Source: Bacillota bacterium (GTDB taxonomy: Bacteria; Bacillota; Clostridia; Lachnospirales; Lachnospiraceae). From it: DNA of 64,000 bases. Below the pieces are notes generated by a model. It searched no databases. It saw only the letters and a list, made by a program, of their open reading frames with translations, and was not told the DNA's origin. The position numbers and the translations under genes were made by a program. This document shows positions 33,918-42,924 of this stretch, one piece after another (positions within the stretch are counted from its first letter, which is position 1; the number at the start of each line of letters is the position of its first letter). The stretch spans positions 24,167 to 88,166 of the forward strand of contig JAFAGA010000026.1 of assembly GCA_023423045.1 (NCBI GenBank). Direction: 5' to 3'.

Positions 33918-34277
33918 TTACTCCGTCTCAAGCTCCTCTTTGCCGACGGTCTTGCCATCCCTCCAGATACGCTCCAGATTGTAGAACAGACGATCTTCCT
34001 TGGAAAATACATGTACAATCAGATCGCCGTAATCCATCAATATCCAGCTGGCACTTCTTATTCCTTCCACTCTCTTGGGCTCAAAGCCCTCCTTGCCCAA
34101 AACTTCCCTTACAGAATTAACAAGGGCATCTACCTGGGAAGAGTTAGATCCGTTAGCAATAATAAAATAATCTGCTATAATAGAGATGTCCTTAATTTCA
34201 ATTACGGTGATATCCTCACCTTTTTTCTCTTCCAGTGCATGGTAAGCAAGCTTAGCCATCTTTTTTGAAATATCCAT
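33918..34277 (-). CDS. rsfS: Ribosomal silencing factor RsfS
   Basis: A 119-aa protein of the RsfS/Iojap family, which binds ribosomal protein uL14 and blocks subunit joining when nutrients are short. The family core is visible: I-S-I-I-A-D-Y-F-I-I-A-N-G-S-N-S-S-Q-V, then W-I-L-M-D-Y-G-D-L-I-V-H-V-F. AAAGGGG lies 6 bases before the ATG. It is the last gene of the obg-yhbY-nadD-yqeK-rsfS block, the usual order in Firmicutes. Confidence 0.95.
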   Translation of the reverse strand: MDISKKMAKLAYHALEEKKGEDITVIEIKDISIIADYFIIANGSNSSQVDALVNSVREVLGKEGFEPKRVEGIRSASWILMDYGDLIVHVFSKEDRLFYNLERIWRDGKTVGKEELETE

Positions 34278-34365
34278 AATAATCCCCTTTCCTTTTTCAG
34301 TACTTCAATCAGTCCATTGAATGATCCATCCCAGACAGAAGGGAAGATGTCTCTTTGACTTCTGT

Positions 34366-34941
34366 TTAATGTATCTGAAGTTCTGATTTATAATATTCAT
34401 ATGCATCAATTGTAGTTGCGTCAAATTCCACTTTGGATTCAGTCAGATAATCCAGGGTATTCTCCAGTATCATCAGTACAGCCTGATCCAGGTCTAAGTA
34501 TGCTTGCGTCCTGATTTCATCGATCCTCGGAAGAGGTCTCCGGTACGGCTCAATATAATCAGCTACAAATACAATCTTCTCCAGCAGGCTCATATCCGGC
34601 CTGCCTGTCGTATGATAGATGATCGCATCCAGGATCTCCTGATCCTCTATATCGAAATTCTCCCGGGCAAAGGCCGCGCCCACTTTGCCATGGAGCAAAA
34701 AGGGACACAACTCTTCCATCGGGGATACTGTTAAATGATAAAATTGGCACCAGCGCAGCAATTCCGCGTCGGATAAATTTTTAGCGCAATCATGCAAAAT
34801 TCCGGCAATCCCGGCTTTCTCCTCATCGTAACCATGAATCACGGCCAAATCGCGGGCCACTTCCTCTACCCCCAGGCTGTGAAGATAACGCGGCGGCTTT
34901 AATGCACTTTTCATGCTGTCCCGCAAATAATCCAGCTCCAT
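34366..34941 (-). CDS. yqeK: YqeK HD-domain nucleotide hydrolase
   Basis: A 191-aa HD-superfamily protein; YqeK proteins hydrolyse diadenosine tetraphosphate symmetrically to two ADP. The metal ligands appear as H21 (R-Y-L-H-S), H50-D51 (I-L-H-D-C-A-K), and later H-T-T-G-R and D-Y-I-E-P. GGAGG lies 10 bases before the ATG. It follows nadD with a 17-bp gap in the NAD/ribosome housekeeping block. Confidence 0.9.
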   Translation of the reverse strand: MELDYLRDSMKSALKPPRYLHSLGVEEVARDLAVIHGYDEEKAGIAGILHDCAKNLSDAELLRWCQFYHLTVSPMEELCPFLLHGKVGAAFARENFDIEDQEILDAIIYHTTGRPDMSLLEKIVFVADYIEPYRRPLPRIDEIRTQAYLDLDQAVLMILENTLDYLTESKVEFDATTIDAYEYYKSELQIH

Positions 34942-34958
34942 TCAAATTCATCCTCCGG

Positions 34959-35564
34959 TCAATTAAGGTATAGCTGATTCTCATTAATGTAAGTAATTAC
35001 ACGGTCCGGCAGATAATAACGAAGAGATTGGCCTCCGGCAGCCCGCTTACGTATATTTTCCGAGGAAATCTGCATCATAGGCATCTCCACAAGGAGGATA
35101 TCTCCATGGAACCGCTCCTTCAGATAATCTGCCTGCGCAGATAGCTTTTCCAGGTCGACGCCGTCTCTGGCCGCCGCTACAACCGTGCATAAGTCAAATA
35201 TCTTCTGGGGATCCTTCCACTGATCCATCATAAATAGGGAATCTGCCCCAACAATAAAGTGATATCTCGCTTCCGGGTGCTCTTTGGCAAGCAGTTCCAG
35301 AGTATCTGCCGTATAGGTAAAACCGTCCCTTTCCAGTTCCATCGTTGAAAGAACAAAATGCGGATTGTCCTCAATGGCGAGCGCTATCATTTCCGCCCTC
35401 TGAGCGTCGGTGACCTTCTCTGGCTTCATTTTATGGGGAGGATTTTTCGAAGGCATAAACATGATCTGCTCCAAACCCATCTGCTCGTAAGCATTTTCCG
35501 CCAAAAATAAATGTCCGTTATGAATTGGGTTAAAGGTTCCTCCCATAATACCAATCATTTTCAT
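34959..35564 (-). CDS. nadD: Nicotinate-nucleotide adenylyltransferase
   Basis: A 201-aa nucleotidyltransferase that joins ATP and nicotinate mononucleotide to make deamido-NAD. The (T/H)xGH family motif is complete: G-G-T-F-N-P-I-H-N-G-H-L at residues 8-19. The C-terminal I-S-S-E-N-I-R-K-R corresponds to the ISSTxxR motif. The ATG at 35564 is chosen, since GGAGG is 5 bases upstream; an in-frame ATG at 35576 would include that site in the coding region. Confidence 0.95.
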   Translation of the reverse strand: MKMIGIMGGTFNPIHNGHLFLAENAYEQMGLEQIMFMPSKNPPHKMKPEKVTDAQRAEMIALAIEDNPHFVLSTMELERDGFTYTADTLELLAKEHPEARYHFIVGADSLFMMDQWKDPQKIFDLCTVVAAARDGVDLEKLSAQADYLKERFHGDILLVEMPMMQISSENIRKRAAGGQSLRYYLPDRVITYINENQLYLN

Positions 35565-35608
35565 CCTAACCTCCATGCTGCCAATACCTGAAAATTTGGA
35601 AACACGCT

Positions 35609-35917
35609 TTATTTTTTTGCTTTCTTTTCTTCGGGAAGAACGATTTTCTTCTTATCCTTCGATTCTTTATATAATACAATCTTCTTGCCGATCACCTGAA
35701 CTACCGTGGAATGGGTACGCTCTGCCAGCATCTGCGCCATTTCCTTCGGGTCATCCATACAGTTCTTCAGCACGCTGATTTTAATCAACTCCCTGGCCTC
35801 AAGAGCCTCCGCCACGCCCTGGGTAATCTCCGGGGTTAAGGATGATTTACCGATCTGATAAATGGGGTCGATGGACATGGCCAAGCCTTTTAAATACGCT
35901 CTCTGCTTTGTTGTCAT
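35609..35917 (-). CDS. yhbY: YhbY-family CRM-domain RNA-binding protein
   Basis: A 102-aa single CRM-domain protein. M-T-T-K-Q-R-A-Y-L-K-G-L-A and G-K-S-S-L-T-P-E-I, followed by E-L-I-K-I-S-V-L-K-N-C, match YhbY, an RNA-binding factor associated with the pre-50S ribosome. The tail is Lys-rich. AAAGGAG lies 7 bases before the ATG at 35917, which I prefer over the ATG at 35944. It lies between obg and nadD. Confidence 0.95.
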   Translation of the reverse strand: MTTKQRAYLKGLAMSIDPIYQIGKSSLTPEITQGVAEALEARELIKISVLKNCMDDPKEMAQMLAERTHSTVVQVIGKKIVLYKESKDKKKIVLPEEKKAKK

Positions 35918-35943
35918 CTGTATACTCCTTTCATTTCTATTCA

Positions 35944-37227
35944 CTATTTATAATAATCAAAGCTCAGGCCGTACATTCTTACGGTATCACCATCAACAAT
36001 TCCAAGCTTCTCCAGTTCCTCAAGAATTCCGTTCTCTTTCAGGAACTTCTGGAAGAATTCAAAGCCCTTTTCAGAATCCAGATTCGTATAGCCAAGCATT
36101 CTCTCAATGCGCGGACCTTCCACCGCAAACATATGCTCTTCTTCCTTCCACACCTCAAAGGGCAGGTTCGAGCTTGCCATATCCTCAGGGAAGAATTCCT
36201 TCTCAAACACGATCGGCGTATTGTCGAGCTGCTCCAGCATTCCCTTCACATGATACAGCAATTCCTTTATCCCCTTGCCGCTTACCGCAGAAATAGGAAA
36301 CACCTTGATTCCCTGGGGTTCAAACTTGTCCTGTATCTTCTTGATTATTTCCAGCGCATCCTCTTCATATAATACGTCTATTTTATTAGCTGCAATAATC
36401 TGGGGGCGTTTTGCCAGTTCTGCATTATAGGCGGCCAGCTCTGAATTGATTTTCTCAATATCTTCAATTGGATCCCGTCCTTCTGTCCCAGCGGCATCGA
36501 CCAAATGAATGATAACCTTGGTCCGCTCAATATGCCTGAGGAATTCATGCCCAAGTCCCAAGCCTTCCGATGCACCCTCGATTAATCCGGGAATATCAGC
36601 GATGACGAAGCCGCCGTCTTCCAGGTCCACCACACCCAGATTAGGGCTCAGGGTGGTAAAATGATAATTCCCTATCTTAGGCCTCGCATTAGTAACATGG
36701 GATAAAAGGGTGGACTTGCCCACATTGGGGAACCCTACAAGCCCCACATCCGCAATTACCTTAAGCTCCAGGATCACATCCATTTCCTGAGCTTTCTGGC
36801 CCGGCTGGGCATACTTGGGAACCTGCATCGTCGGTGTGGCATAATGCTGATTGCCCTTGCCTCCCCGTCCGCCCCTCAGAAGCACTTCCCTGCGGTTATC
36901 GTGGGACATATCGGCAACCACCTTGCCTGTTTCTTTTTCTTTTATTACCGTGCCAGCGGGGACCTTGACGATCAAGTCTTTGCCGTCCTTGCCATGGCAA
37001 CGTTTCTTTCCGCCGCTTTCACCGTCCTCAGCACTGTATTTTCGTATAAACCGAAAATCCGTCAGGGTATTCAGTCCGTCATCCACTTCAAATATCAGAT
37101 CTCCGCCCTTGCCTCCGTCTCCTCCGTCGGGACCGCCGGCAGGAACGAATATTTCCTTTCGAAAGCTTACATGACCGTCTCCGCCCTTACCGGACCGGAT
37201 ATGAATCTCCGCTCTGTCTGCAAACAT
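35944..37227 (-). CDS. obg: GTPase Obg/CgtA
   Basis: A 427-aa ribosome-assembly GTPase. The glycine-rich Obg fold spans residues 1-158 (G-K-G-G-D-G-H-V-S-F-R-K, G-G-x-G-G repeats). The G domain has G1 G-F-P-N-V-G-K-S (165-172), the Thr region F-T-T-L-S-P-N-L-G, D-I-P-G-L-I-E-G (211-218) and N-K-I-D (about 287). The C-terminal OCT domain (about 345-427) is typical of Firmicutes Obg. AGGTGAT lies 4 bases before the ATG. A separate promoter upstream (37346-37374) probably drives obg and the genes after it. Confidence 0.97.
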   Translation of the reverse strand: MFADRAEIHIRSGKGGDGHVSFRKEIFVPAGGPDGGDGGKGGDLIFEVDDGLNTLTDFRFIRKYSAEDGESGGKKRCHGKDGKDLIVKVPAGTVIKEKETGKVVADMSHDNRREVLLRGGRGGKGNQHYATPTMQVPKYAQPGQKAQEMDVILELKVIADVGLVGFPNVGKSTLLSHVTNARPKIGNYHFTTLSPNLGVVDLEDGGFVIADIPGLIEGASEGLGLGHEFLRHIERTKVIIHLVDAAGTEGRDPIEDIEKINSELAAYNAELAKRPQIIAANKIDVLYEEDALEIIKKIQDKFEPQGIKVFPISAVSGKGIKELLYHVKGMLEQLDNTPIVFEKEFFPEDMASSNLPFEVWKEEEHMFAVEGPRIERMLGYTNLDSEKGFEFFQKFLKENGILEELEKLGIVDGDTVRMYGLSFDYYK

Positions 37228-37345
37228 TTTATCACCTGTTCAACGTATCCGCACCCTGCTTCCCAAATCTGTCCTGAAATCGGATGCATACCTTGTCCTC
37301 TCTATCCAAACTATAACCGTATTGTTTCCAAAATATATGATACTT

Positions 37346-37374
37346 ATTATAATAAAAAAATACGGCAAATACAA
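37346..37374 (-). promoter_or_regulatory. Promoter for the obg operon
   Basis: On the minus strand TTGTAT (37369-37374) and TATAAT (37346-37351) are 17 bp apart, between the rpmA terminator and the obg start. This would give a leader of about 110 nt. Confidence 0.55.
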
Positions 37375-37392
37375 CAGAAACCAAACATAAAG

Positions 37393-37424
37393 AACCCCAA
37401 ATCCTTATCTGAGAATTTGGGGTT
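37393..37424 (-). terminator. Terminator after rpmA
   Basis: AACCCCAAAT pairs perfectly with ATTTGGGGTT across a 12-base loop, followed on the minus strand by CTTTATG. It lies 18 bp after the rpmA stop and separates the ribosomal protein operon from obg. Confidence 0.75.
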
Positions 37425-37441
37425 AATTAACGAATGTCTTA

Positions 37442-37729
37442 TTATTTTGCTTCTACCGGGTATACACTTGCCTGTTTCTTGTCTCTACCCTTACGTTCAA
37501 ATCTAACAACGCCGTCAACTAAAGCAAATAATGTATCATCGCCACCGCGTCCAACGTTATTTCCGGGATGGATCTTCGTTCCGCGCTGTCTGAAAAGAAT
37601 ATTTCCTGCAAGAACAAATTGACCGTCTGCTCTCTTCGCACCCAATCTCTTGGATTCGGAATCTCTACCGTTCTTGGTAGAACCAACACCCTTTTTATGA
37701 GCGAAATATTGAAGGTTCATTCTTAACAT
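37442..37729 (-). CDS. rpmA: 50S ribosomal protein bL27 with cleavable N-terminal extension
   Basis: A 95-aa precursor. The N-terminus L-Q-Y-F-A-H-K-K-G carries the Firmicutes extension that Prp removes between Phe and Ala, exposing the tail that reaches the peptidyl-transferase centre. G-V-G-S-T-K-N-G-R-D-S-E-S-K-R-L-G and the R-Q-R-G-T-K-I-H-P-G-N-N-V-G core are canonical. GGAGG lies 8 bases before the ATG. It follows rplU and prp. Confidence 0.97.
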   Translation of the reverse strand: MLRMNLQYFAHKKGVGSTKNGRDSESKRLGAKRADGQFVLAGNILFRQRGTKIHPGNNVGRGGDDTLFALVDGVVRFERKGRDKKQASVYPVEAK

Positions 37730-37810
37730 GTTCTACACCTCCTGCAATTCTTAATTACATATCAGTACATCAGTTATCTACAGAAACACGCATTATGTTC
37801 CTGTAATAAT

Positions 37811-38143
37811 TTACTGTGATCCTGCCTGGGTAATCCGGATATACTTCGGACCATATTCCTCTACAACCCCTTGAAGCCCTAAAGCCAAAGAACTCAAAAG
37901 CAGATTGGAATTATTACTCAGTTCGGAAATCACATGAAATTCTATATAACCCTTTTTCTCATCCTGGTCCAAACGAAACCGGTCCGAGGTAAAATTCTCA
38001 ATAGAATTAATTGTATTGATTACCAATACAGATACTGCCGCGCAAACAATGTCGCTGCCATATTCGGAATAATCCGCATGACCTAACAGCTTGAAACCGG
38101 TAATCAAATTCTCTGCATTTTTGTATATGGATACGTTAATCAT
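37811..38143 (-). CDS. prp: Ribosomal-processing cysteine protease Prp
   Basis: A 110-aa protein between rplU and rpmA. The catalytic His and Cys lie in G-H-A-D-Y-S-E-Y-G-S-D-I-V-C-A-A-V-S, about residues 21-38, as in Staphylococcus aureus Prp. It cuts the extension from bL27, and the matching cleavage site is seen in the adjacent rpmA. It starts 11 bp after rplU. Confidence 0.95.
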   Translation of the reverse strand: MINVSIYKNAENLITGFKLLGHADYSEYGSDIVCAAVSVLVINTINSIENFTSDRFRLDQDEKKGYIEFHVISELSNNSNLLLSSLALGLQGVVEEYGPKYIRITQAGSQ

Positions 38144-38154
38144 ATCACATCAGC

Positions 38155-38463
38155 CTATGCATTGATCTTTTCAATCTTAACCTTGGTAAATGGCTGTCTA
38201 TGACCATTCTTCTTGTGATATCCGGACTTTCTCTTGTATCTGTAAACAATAACTTTCTTGTTCTTGCCTTCTTCAACAACAGTTGCAGAAACATTAGCGT
38301 TTGCTACCGTAGGCTCACCTACTACTAACTCGCCTTTATTTACTGCAAGTACCTGATCAAAAGTAACAGTTGCTCCAGCTTCCAGACCAAGCTTCTCTAC
38401 TCTAATGATATCGCCTTCCGCTACCTTGTACTGTTTTCCACCAGTTGCAATAATTGCGTACAT
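38155..38463 (-). CDS. rplU: 50S ribosomal protein bL21
   Basis: A 102-aa ribosomal protein. M-Y-A-I-I-A-T-G-G-K-Q-Y-K-V opens the canonical sequence, and K-R-K-S-G-Y-H-K-K-N-G-H-R-Q is the conserved RNA-binding end. The ATG at 38463 is chosen because AGGAGG lies 7 bases upstream; a frame opening at 38484 adds only non-conserved residues. First gene of rplU-prp-rpmA. Confidence 0.97.
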   Translation of the reverse strand: MYAIIATGGKQYKVAEGDIIRVEKLGLEAGATVTFDQVLAVNKGELVVGEPTVANANVSATVVEEGKNKKVIVYRYKRKSGYHKKNGHRQPFTKVKIEKINA

Positions 38464-38600
38464 ATTGGCACCTCCTATTATCATTACTCGCCAACTATGG
38501 TGTCTGTTATATAATCAGCATATATGATTTTATAGACAGAGCTTATACCTCGTTGTGCGGCACACTAAATTATAGTAGCACAGAGGAAGAAGTTTGTCAA
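38464..38600 (-). promoter_or_regulatory. Promoter and structured leader of the rplU operon
   Basis: TTGACA (38595-38600) and TACTAT (38572-38577) are 17 bp apart on the minus strand. The leader of about 100 nt contains a stem formed by TGTCT and ATCA with TGAT and AGACA, reminiscent of L21-type leader RNAs that bind the operon's own ribosomal protein. Identity with the Rfam L21 leader is not proven. Confidence 0.5.
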
Positions 38601-38629
38601 ATAAATAATTTTTGAAAATCAAAGGTTTC

Positions 38630-38664
38630 GTTACAGTTCAAAATGTCGCAGAATGAACTGTAAC
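38630..38664 (-). terminator. GTTACAGTTCA hairpin downstream of the ABC pair
   Basis: GTTACAGTTCA and its exact complement enclose 13 bases, 13 bp beyond the stop of the second ABC gene. On the minus strand it is followed by GAAACCTTTGATTTTC, and on the plus strand by AAGGTTTTTC. It probably ends the ABC operon. The same 11-base arms bound the long inverted repeat at 60112-60304. Confidence 0.6.
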
Positions 38665-38677
38665 AAGGTTTTTCATT

Positions 38678-40291
38678 TTAATATATTCTCTTCTTTACCG
38701 TGATTACCCTGTCATAAAGCTCTCTTGTATCCTGAAATATCACATGACTCACATTAATTACTGTGATATCCTTCAATCCCAGTATAGTCTTCTCAATCTC
38801 CTTCGCCCGCTCCATATCCAGGGAAGCGAAGGCTTCATCCATCAATAGAATACTGGCTTTGTTCAACAGAGCTCTGGCAATTACGATCCTGCTTCTCTCT
38901 CCTCCCGAGATATTTCTTCCTCCATCATAAATCATGGAATTCAGGCCATCGGGCAAATTACTGATGAAATCTGTGAGTCCGGAAGCCTCAAGGGCGCTGC
39001 TCAGCTCCTGATTCGAATGCTCCTTGTAAAGTGAAATATTATTCTTAACCGTATCCTCAAAAAGAAACACCTGCTGCTCGATATTGGCAATCAGCTTATA
39101 ATAGGAATCCCTTTTTACCTCCCGTAAATCATACCCATCAATCACAATCTTTCCCCCGGTGGGCTGAAAGTATTTGCGCAAAAGCCGCAGTAAGGTTGAT
39201 TTACCTCCTCCGCTGGGTCCGACGATGAGATATTTCCCATTCTTCTTCAGCTTCAGATTAATATCCGTCAGGATTACCTGCTCCTCATCATAGGAGAATT
39301 CTACATCCCTTAGCTCTATTTCCCTCTCAAACTCGGTCAAATCCAAGGTTTCTTCCTGGGTATCCGCGTTTTCCAGGGTCTTCTCCAGCTTGCGGATTAG
39401 ATCGCCGGTGGTGAACAGCTTCGGAAGGTTCTCGCTGATGTTGAATAGAGGCCACATCATCCTCTGAATCCCCTGGACCACCAGTAAAAGACCTCCAGGA
39501 GTGACCTTTCCCAGAACCGCGAGATATCCTACCCCGCAGATCACTCCATACAAAGAGCCATTGATAAAAAAATGCTGTATGCTGATTACATAGGTGAATA
39601 TTTTCTCAATCTGGAAGCCCTTTTGCTGGATTGCATCACTTTTGGAGTTATAATCCTGCGTAACCCGGTCCTGAAGATTATAATTCTTAACAATATGAAA
39701 GGCCGAGAGCATCTCTTTAATATAAGAGGTATAGCTGCCGAACATATCGCTGCGTTCCTTATATGCTCTCTTGGTTTTTCTGGAGGTGGCCATTGATATT
39801 GTCAGGTTAACAATAACGATTGCCACCGCAAGCAGAAGCATCCGGGGATCTACGGTGGACAAGATCCAAAAGCCTGTAAGGAATTGAACAGCCCCGCTGC
39901 ATACGGAATAGATCCCGGTAATCAGATTATTCTCCAGGGTATCGAAATCATTCGTCATGGCGGAGAGGTATTCTGCATTATTTTCTTTCTGGAACTCTGC
40001 GATATTTTTGCCGAATACTCTGCGGATATAGTATTTCTTTAAGGTGATGTTGGCTTTTCTCTTATAGTAATTGCCGGCCATGGCAGATAAAATTCCAATT
40101 GGGATCATGCATACCGCCAAAAGGAATAACTCCGGCGCCTTTTCCTTCATTAGCTGCATATCGCGGCTTAAGGCATAGTCCAGAAGCTTCATCATTTTTA
40201 TGGTTACATATCCGTCCAGGATGGAGGAAGCGGCTGATATGGCTAAAGCCAGCAGCAGATGAGGGAAAACGGTGTAATATTTTTTTAGCAT
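38678..40291 (-). CDS. ABC transporter half (membrane domain + ATPase), second of a pair
   Basis: A 537-aa exporter-type half-transporter with six membrane helices in the first 310 residues and a C-terminal nucleotide-binding domain. Walker A is G-P-S-G-G-G-K-S-T, the signature is N-I-S-G-G-E-R-S-R, Walker B I-L-L-M-D-E-A, and the H-loop V-S-H. It overlaps its partner (40285-41934) by 7 bp, so the two are probably a heterodimer. The substrate is unknown; such pairs often export peptides or drugs. GAGGTGAT precedes the ATG. Confidence 0.9.
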   Translation of the reverse strand: MLKKYYTVFPHLLLALAISAASSILDGYVTIKMMKLLDYALSRDMQLMKEKAPELFLLAVCMIPIGILSAMAGNYYKRKANITLKKYYIRRVFGKNIAEFQKENNAEYLSAMTNDFDTLENNLITGIYSVCSGAVQFLTGFWILSTVDPRMLLLAVAIVIVNLTISMATSRKTKRAYKERSDMFGSYTSYIKEMLSAFHIVKNYNLQDRVTQDYNSKSDAIQQKGFQIEKIFTYVISIQHFFINGSLYGVICGVGYLAVLGKVTPGGLLLVVQGIQRMMWPLFNISENLPKLFTTGDLIRKLEKTLENADTQEETLDLTEFEREIELRDVEFSYDEEQVILTDINLKLKKNGKYLIVGPSGGGKSTLLRLLRKYFQPTGGKIVIDGYDLREVKRDSYYKLIANIEQQVFLFEDTVKNNISLYKEHSNQELSSALEASGLTDFISNLPDGLNSMIYDGGRNISGGERSRIVIARALLNKASILLMDEAFASLDMERAKEIEKTILGLKDITVINVSHVIFQDTRELYDRVITVKKRIY

Positions 40292-41934
40292 GTGATCACC
40301 TCATCAAAGAAGTCCCTGGCCGGATAGCTGTGAACCGCTCCGTTCTTTATCTCCAGGACATAATCATATTTATTCGTGACACCTTCGTAATACCGGTGGC
40401 TAATGGCAATTACTGTGCTGTCCAGTCCAAGGAAGACCTTTTCGATTTCCCTTCCCAATTCTTCATTCAAACTGGAGGTTCCCTCATCGACAAACAGAAT
40501 CTCCGCATTTTTGGCTATGGCTCTCGCAATAGAAATTCTTTGCCGCTGCCCGCCTGAGAGATTCTTGCCGTTCTCCGTCAGCCGTTGGTCCATCCCGTCC
40601 CTCTTCTCCGATACCAGAGCATCCAAGCCGCTCACCCTTACCGCATAATCGATTTGCTCCCCCGGAAGTTCCTTATATAGGGTAATATTGTTCCTTATGG
40701 TATCTTCGAACAAAAATACATCCTGATAGATGAAGGCAACCTTTTCGTGGAAGGATTTCTCCGATATTTCACGATAATCCATCCCGTCAACGGTTATATT
40801 GCCCTGGAAATCATCATGAATTTTCGCCAGCAGATTCATCAGCGTTGTTTTGCCTGCCCCGCTGACACCCTTGATCAGATATTTCTTTCCTCTCTCAATC
40901 ACAAAGGAGGCATCATTGATAATCTCCTTTTGGTCAAAGGAAAAATCCACATGGGAGAATTCAATCTGCCTGGAAAAAGAGAATTCCTGCTCACCTTTGC
41001 CAGCACCAATACCGCTGTGCTCCGGCAGGGCAACCTTGTCATATATGCTTATGGACCCCTTCATCAGATTCCACATAGGAAAGGCATCAATCAAATATTC
41101 ACTGATGGAGCTGCACAGCTGGAATAAAAATGCCGCTTCCCCCAGACGGATCGTTCCCTGGATTTGAAACCCCAGATAGATCATTACAACAACGGATGCC
41201 ACGAAGCCAAGAATTCGGATAACGCTGCGCTGCAGCTCCGAAAAGACATTTGCTTCATATTTTTTCTTCTCCAGCCGCCGGATTGTAGCTGTGCTTTTTA
41301 CCAGGAATTTGTCTTCAATATTGTTTAATTTAAGAATCTCAAGGCCGTTAAAGGTGTTGGACATATCTGTGGTAAACTGCTCATTTGTCTTTGAAATCTC
41401 CTGCTCCAGGGCAATGCTCTTCTTCCTGAAAAAGCTTGCAAGCATGTATAACAGTGCCGAGAACAGAAACATCCACAGAGCAAGCCGGTAATCCATAATG
41501 ATCAGAAGAGCCAGGGAGATTAAAATCATTCCCAGATCAATCAAAAAGTTCAGCAGACCGAAAAAGAATTTCTTCTCAAAGATATTAATATCATTGATCA
41601 GATTTGAGATATAAACTTCCTTTGATTTCTGCGAATACTGCTTGAATGGCAGATTGATGATTTTGTCAAAGGCCTGTTTCCTGACATCCAAAATGGTGTC
41701 CCTCATATATCGGATACGAAGCATTCTGGACAGCAGGAAATTGAGTGGGGTATATATTATGTAGCCGAGTGTTAACAAAAAGACAGTGCGATAATATCCG
41801 ATATCCGCTTTTTCGATTGCACCCAGAATGATTGCAAACAAGCCCATCTGCAAGAAATGATCCATAACAAACAGCGAGGTTGCGATTAGAAACTGAATGA
41901 ATTTCGATTTTCGTCTGAATAATAATTCCTTCAT
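40285..41934 (-). CDS. ABC transporter half (membrane domain + ATPase), first of a pair
   Basis: A 549-aa half-transporter with N-terminal helices (about residues 15-310) and an ATPase domain with Walker A G-V-S-G-A-G-K-T-T, signature N-L-S-G-G-Q-R-Q-R, Walker B I-L-F-V-D-E-G and H-loop I-S-H. The D-loop is altered (S-S-L-N instead of S-x-L-D). AAGGAG lies 5 bases before the ATG. It is translationally coupled to the downstream half by a 7-bp overlap. Confidence 0.9.
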   Translation of the reverse strand: MKELLFRRKSKFIQFLIATSLFVMDHFLQMGLFAIILGAIEKADIGYYRTVFLLTLGYIIYTPLNFLLSRMLRIRYMRDTILDVRKQAFDKIINLPFKQYSQKSKEVYISNLINDINIFEKKFFFGLLNFLIDLGMILISLALLIIMDYRLALWMFLFSALLYMLASFFRKKSIALEQEISKTNEQFTTDMSNTFNGLEILKLNNIEDKFLVKSTATIRRLEKKKYEANVFSELQRSVIRILGFVASVVVMIYLGFQIQGTIRLGEAAFLFQLCSSISEYLIDAFPMWNLMKGSISIYDKVALPEHSGIGAGKGEQEFSFSRQIEFSHVDFSFDQKEIINDASFVIERGKKYLIKGVSGAGKTTLMNLLAKIHDDFQGNITVDGMDYREISEKSFHEKVAFIYQDVFLFEDTIRNNITLYKELPGEQIDYAVRVSGLDALVSEKRDGMDQRLTENGKNLSGGQRQRISIARAIAKNAEILFVDEGTSSLNEELGREIEKVFLGLDSTVIAISHRYYEGVTNKYDYVLEIKNGAVHSYPARDFFDEVITC

Positions 41935-42056
41935 CGGGGCTCCTTCTTTTTCTGCCTTTGCGATAAAAACAGAACAAATGTATGGATGTTTTCACAATTA
42001 TATCCTATCTTCAGTGGAAAAGCAACCTCCTTTTACCTTGTCTCCATACGGCTGTA

Positions 42057-42836
42057 TTATTTGCTGAAGCCGGCATCACTGGTTATAATTTGCCCTGTAA
42101 TTGTCCGGGAATAATCGCTTTGCAAAAAGTGAACCAGGCGTGCGGCATCTTCCGGAACAAGCCATTTTCCCCTGGGAAACTGTTTCGCCACCTCATCATA
42201 TTCCTTGCCGCTGAGATATCCGGTATCGGTGGGCCCTGGGTTAATACAATTAACTCTTATATTTTGGGGAGCTAATGCCGCTGAAGCCTGCCTGCATAAT
42301 CCAATAACCGCATCCTTGGATACAGCATAAGCGATTTCCTTAATCATCGGGCCCAGGAACTGCCCGCTGGTAAACAGGGTGATGCTGCCCTCCTCCTGCT
42401 TGGGCAGCTGTTTTGCAAAGGCCTGGATCATAAGCATGGAAGCCCTGACATTGACTGACAGATGAGCATCAATGTCCTCGGCACTCCATTCTCCGAGAGA
42501 CACCCAGGTGGAATAAGCGTGATTAAGAACAAGGCCATTAATATATCCCAGCCTTTCCACAGCCTGTTGCATTACCTTTTCGGGTGTGTTCTTGTGTGAC
42601 AGATCCGAGCTTGGAAGTCGCCATAAATTCAGGTTCTTCCGGGCTAATTCATGAACCAGCTCCTCCAGGTATGCTTCGTCGGCATCGGAATAATTTTGTG
42701 CAAAATCGTATGGAGCATATCCATGTACGATGACATTGGCCCCCGCCAGTGCCAGCGTTCTTGCGATGGCTGCACCGATGCCCTGGGAACGGCTTACTCC
42801 CGTTACCAGAATGTTTTTATTGTTTAATGTTAACAT
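42057..42836 (-). CDS. Short-chain dehydrogenase/reductase
   Basis: A 259-aa SDR oxidoreductase. The cofactor motif is T-G-V-S-R-S-Q-G-I-G near residue 12, N-H-A corresponds to the N-A-G element, and the catalytic Ser and Y-x-x-x-K lie in F-T-S-G-Q and Y-A-V-S-K. N-P-G-P-T-D-T-G follows. The substrate is unknown. I start at the ATG at 42836 with AAGGAGG 8 bases upstream; the frame is open further back to 42995, but that stretch runs through a terminator-like hairpin and is not SDR-like. Confidence 0.85.
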   Translation of the reverse strand: MLTLNNKNILVTGVSRSQGIGAAIARTLALAGANVIVHGYAPYDFAQNYSDADEAYLEELVHELARKNLNLWRLPSSDLSHKNTPEKVMQQAVERLGYINGLVLNHAYSTWVSLGEWSAEDIDAHLSVNVRASMLMIQAFAKQLPKQEEGSITLFTSGQFLGPMIKEIAYAVSKDAVIGLCRQASAALAPQNIRVNCINPGPTDTGYLSGKEYDEVAKQFPRGKWLVPEDAARLVHFLQSDYSRTITGQIITSDAGFSK

Positions 42837-42924
42837 ATGATAACCCTCCTTTGAGTTCTGATGAATGGTTTCCTTTGATGTTTTCCTGCCTCTTCTTTCC
42901 TGTAAAGTTTCACATAATAGCTTC

